Shown: positions 63,867 to 64,000 of the stretch, in pieces
How the letters are laid out: every line of letters begins with the position of its first letter
How positions within the stretch are numbered: position 1 is the stretch's first letter
NCBI GenBank assembly: GCA_022539475.1
Contig: VCMS01000241.1
Location: forward strand, 1 to 64,000
Direction: 5' to 3'
DNA length: 64,000 bases
Source of the DNA: Gracilaria domingensis
Lineage: Eukaryota > Rhodophyta > Florideophyceae > Gracilariales > Gracilariaceae
Notes under the pieces: generated by a model
What the model was told of the DNA's origin: nothing
Databases searched by the model: none
The model's input: only the letters and a program-made list of their open reading frames with translations
Made by a program: the position numbers and the translations under genes

Positions 63867-64000
63867 ATGGATGATGCAGACTCTGAAAGTCTTGTTTCTT
63901 CCAATAGTGATTCGTCCTGTTCAAGCCCGTCGTACTCTCCATTTGCAGAGAGTGAAAATTCTTATTCATCTTCATGTCAGAGTAAAGCGTCTAGTAGCGG
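63867..64000 (+). CDS. N-terminus of an acidic serine-rich protein, runs off the window
   Basis: From ATG 63867 the frame stays open to the end: MDDADSESLVSSNSDSSCSS and further Ser-rich text, 44 codons visible. Such acidic Ser-rich leaders occur on CACTA-type and other nuclear proteins; the product cannot be named from this piece. Confidence 0.4.
   Translation, partial: MDDADSESLVSSNSDSSCSSPSYSPFAESENSYSSSCQSKASSS

Overview
The window looks like nuclear DNA of a eukaryote with compact, apparently intronless protein genes sitting in a sea of decayed transposable elements. Eukaryotic markers are a TRAPPC8-like trafficking gene, an ELO-type fatty-acid elongase, a RING-H2 protein, Ty1/copia and Ty3/gypsy retroelements, CACTA-like DNA transposons and a Crypton-type tyrosine recombinase. 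Intron-free reading frames, a relic that looks like the nuclear phylloquinone fusion gene (PHYLLO), and heavy gypsy/copia load suggest an alga, possibly a florideophyte red alga; this is an inference and no species is named.

Layout. 1-10.1 kb is the most gene-like part: a large ParB-like/2-oxoglutarate dioxygenase fusion (662-4249), a convergent pair of HAD phosphatase paralogues (4550-5410 and 5463-6335) of which one has lost its catalytic aspartate, a ketopantoate-reductase-like gene (6932-7852), a 5'-truncated ribulose-phosphate 3-epimerase, a three-unit hairpin repeat, and a coiled-coil protein (9204-10133). 10.5-12.0 kb holds minus-strand relics of tyrosine aminotransferase and of isochorismate synthase plus MenD. 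14.3-18.7 kb has an unknown ORF with an internal stop and an old CACTA-like transposase.

19.1-38.5 kb is stacked retrotransposon wreckage: a copia relic is cut off by the 5' LTR (21244-21556) of an old plus-strand gypsy element whose 3' LTR is at 38140-38452. Inside its protease/RT linker lies a younger minus-strand chromodomain gypsy element with ~890-bp LTRs (22814-23702 and 34687-35576), which in turn carries a 749-bp Harbinger-like MITE (31949-32697), a tandem duplication of its RNase H region and a long antisense ORF.

39-47.5 kb has small genes (RING-H2 at 40517), a TRAPPC8-like gene broken by two frameshifts (42220-44783), an ELO elongase with one in-frame stop (45314-46135), and two sharply bounded GC-rich islands (41.17-42.2 and 46.38-47.3 kb) that contain cysteine-rich finger motifs and consensus GTAAGT sites, unlike their surroundings.

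48-53.3 kb is the most novel-looking stretch. A Crypton-type tyrosine recombinase (49419-50639, minus) and a protein with a GCR1_C-like DNA-binding domain (51001-51864, plus) are divergently arranged around a 361-bp spacer. They are flanked by two unrelated-length tandem arrays that share a CACAGCCCA core: a 325-bp-period array (48061-48600) and a 154-bp hairpin-rich satellite of about eight units (52005-53260). In known fungal Cryptons the recombinase and GCR1_C domains are in one protein, so this may be a split, two-gene Crypton architecture.

53.3-64 kb holds minor tandem repeats, a small cysteine-protease-like ORF, unassigned minus-strand relics, a second and better preserved CACTA-like transposase (59381-62437), and the start of an acidic serine-rich ORF running off the end. 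All identifications are from motif reading; no database search was possible.
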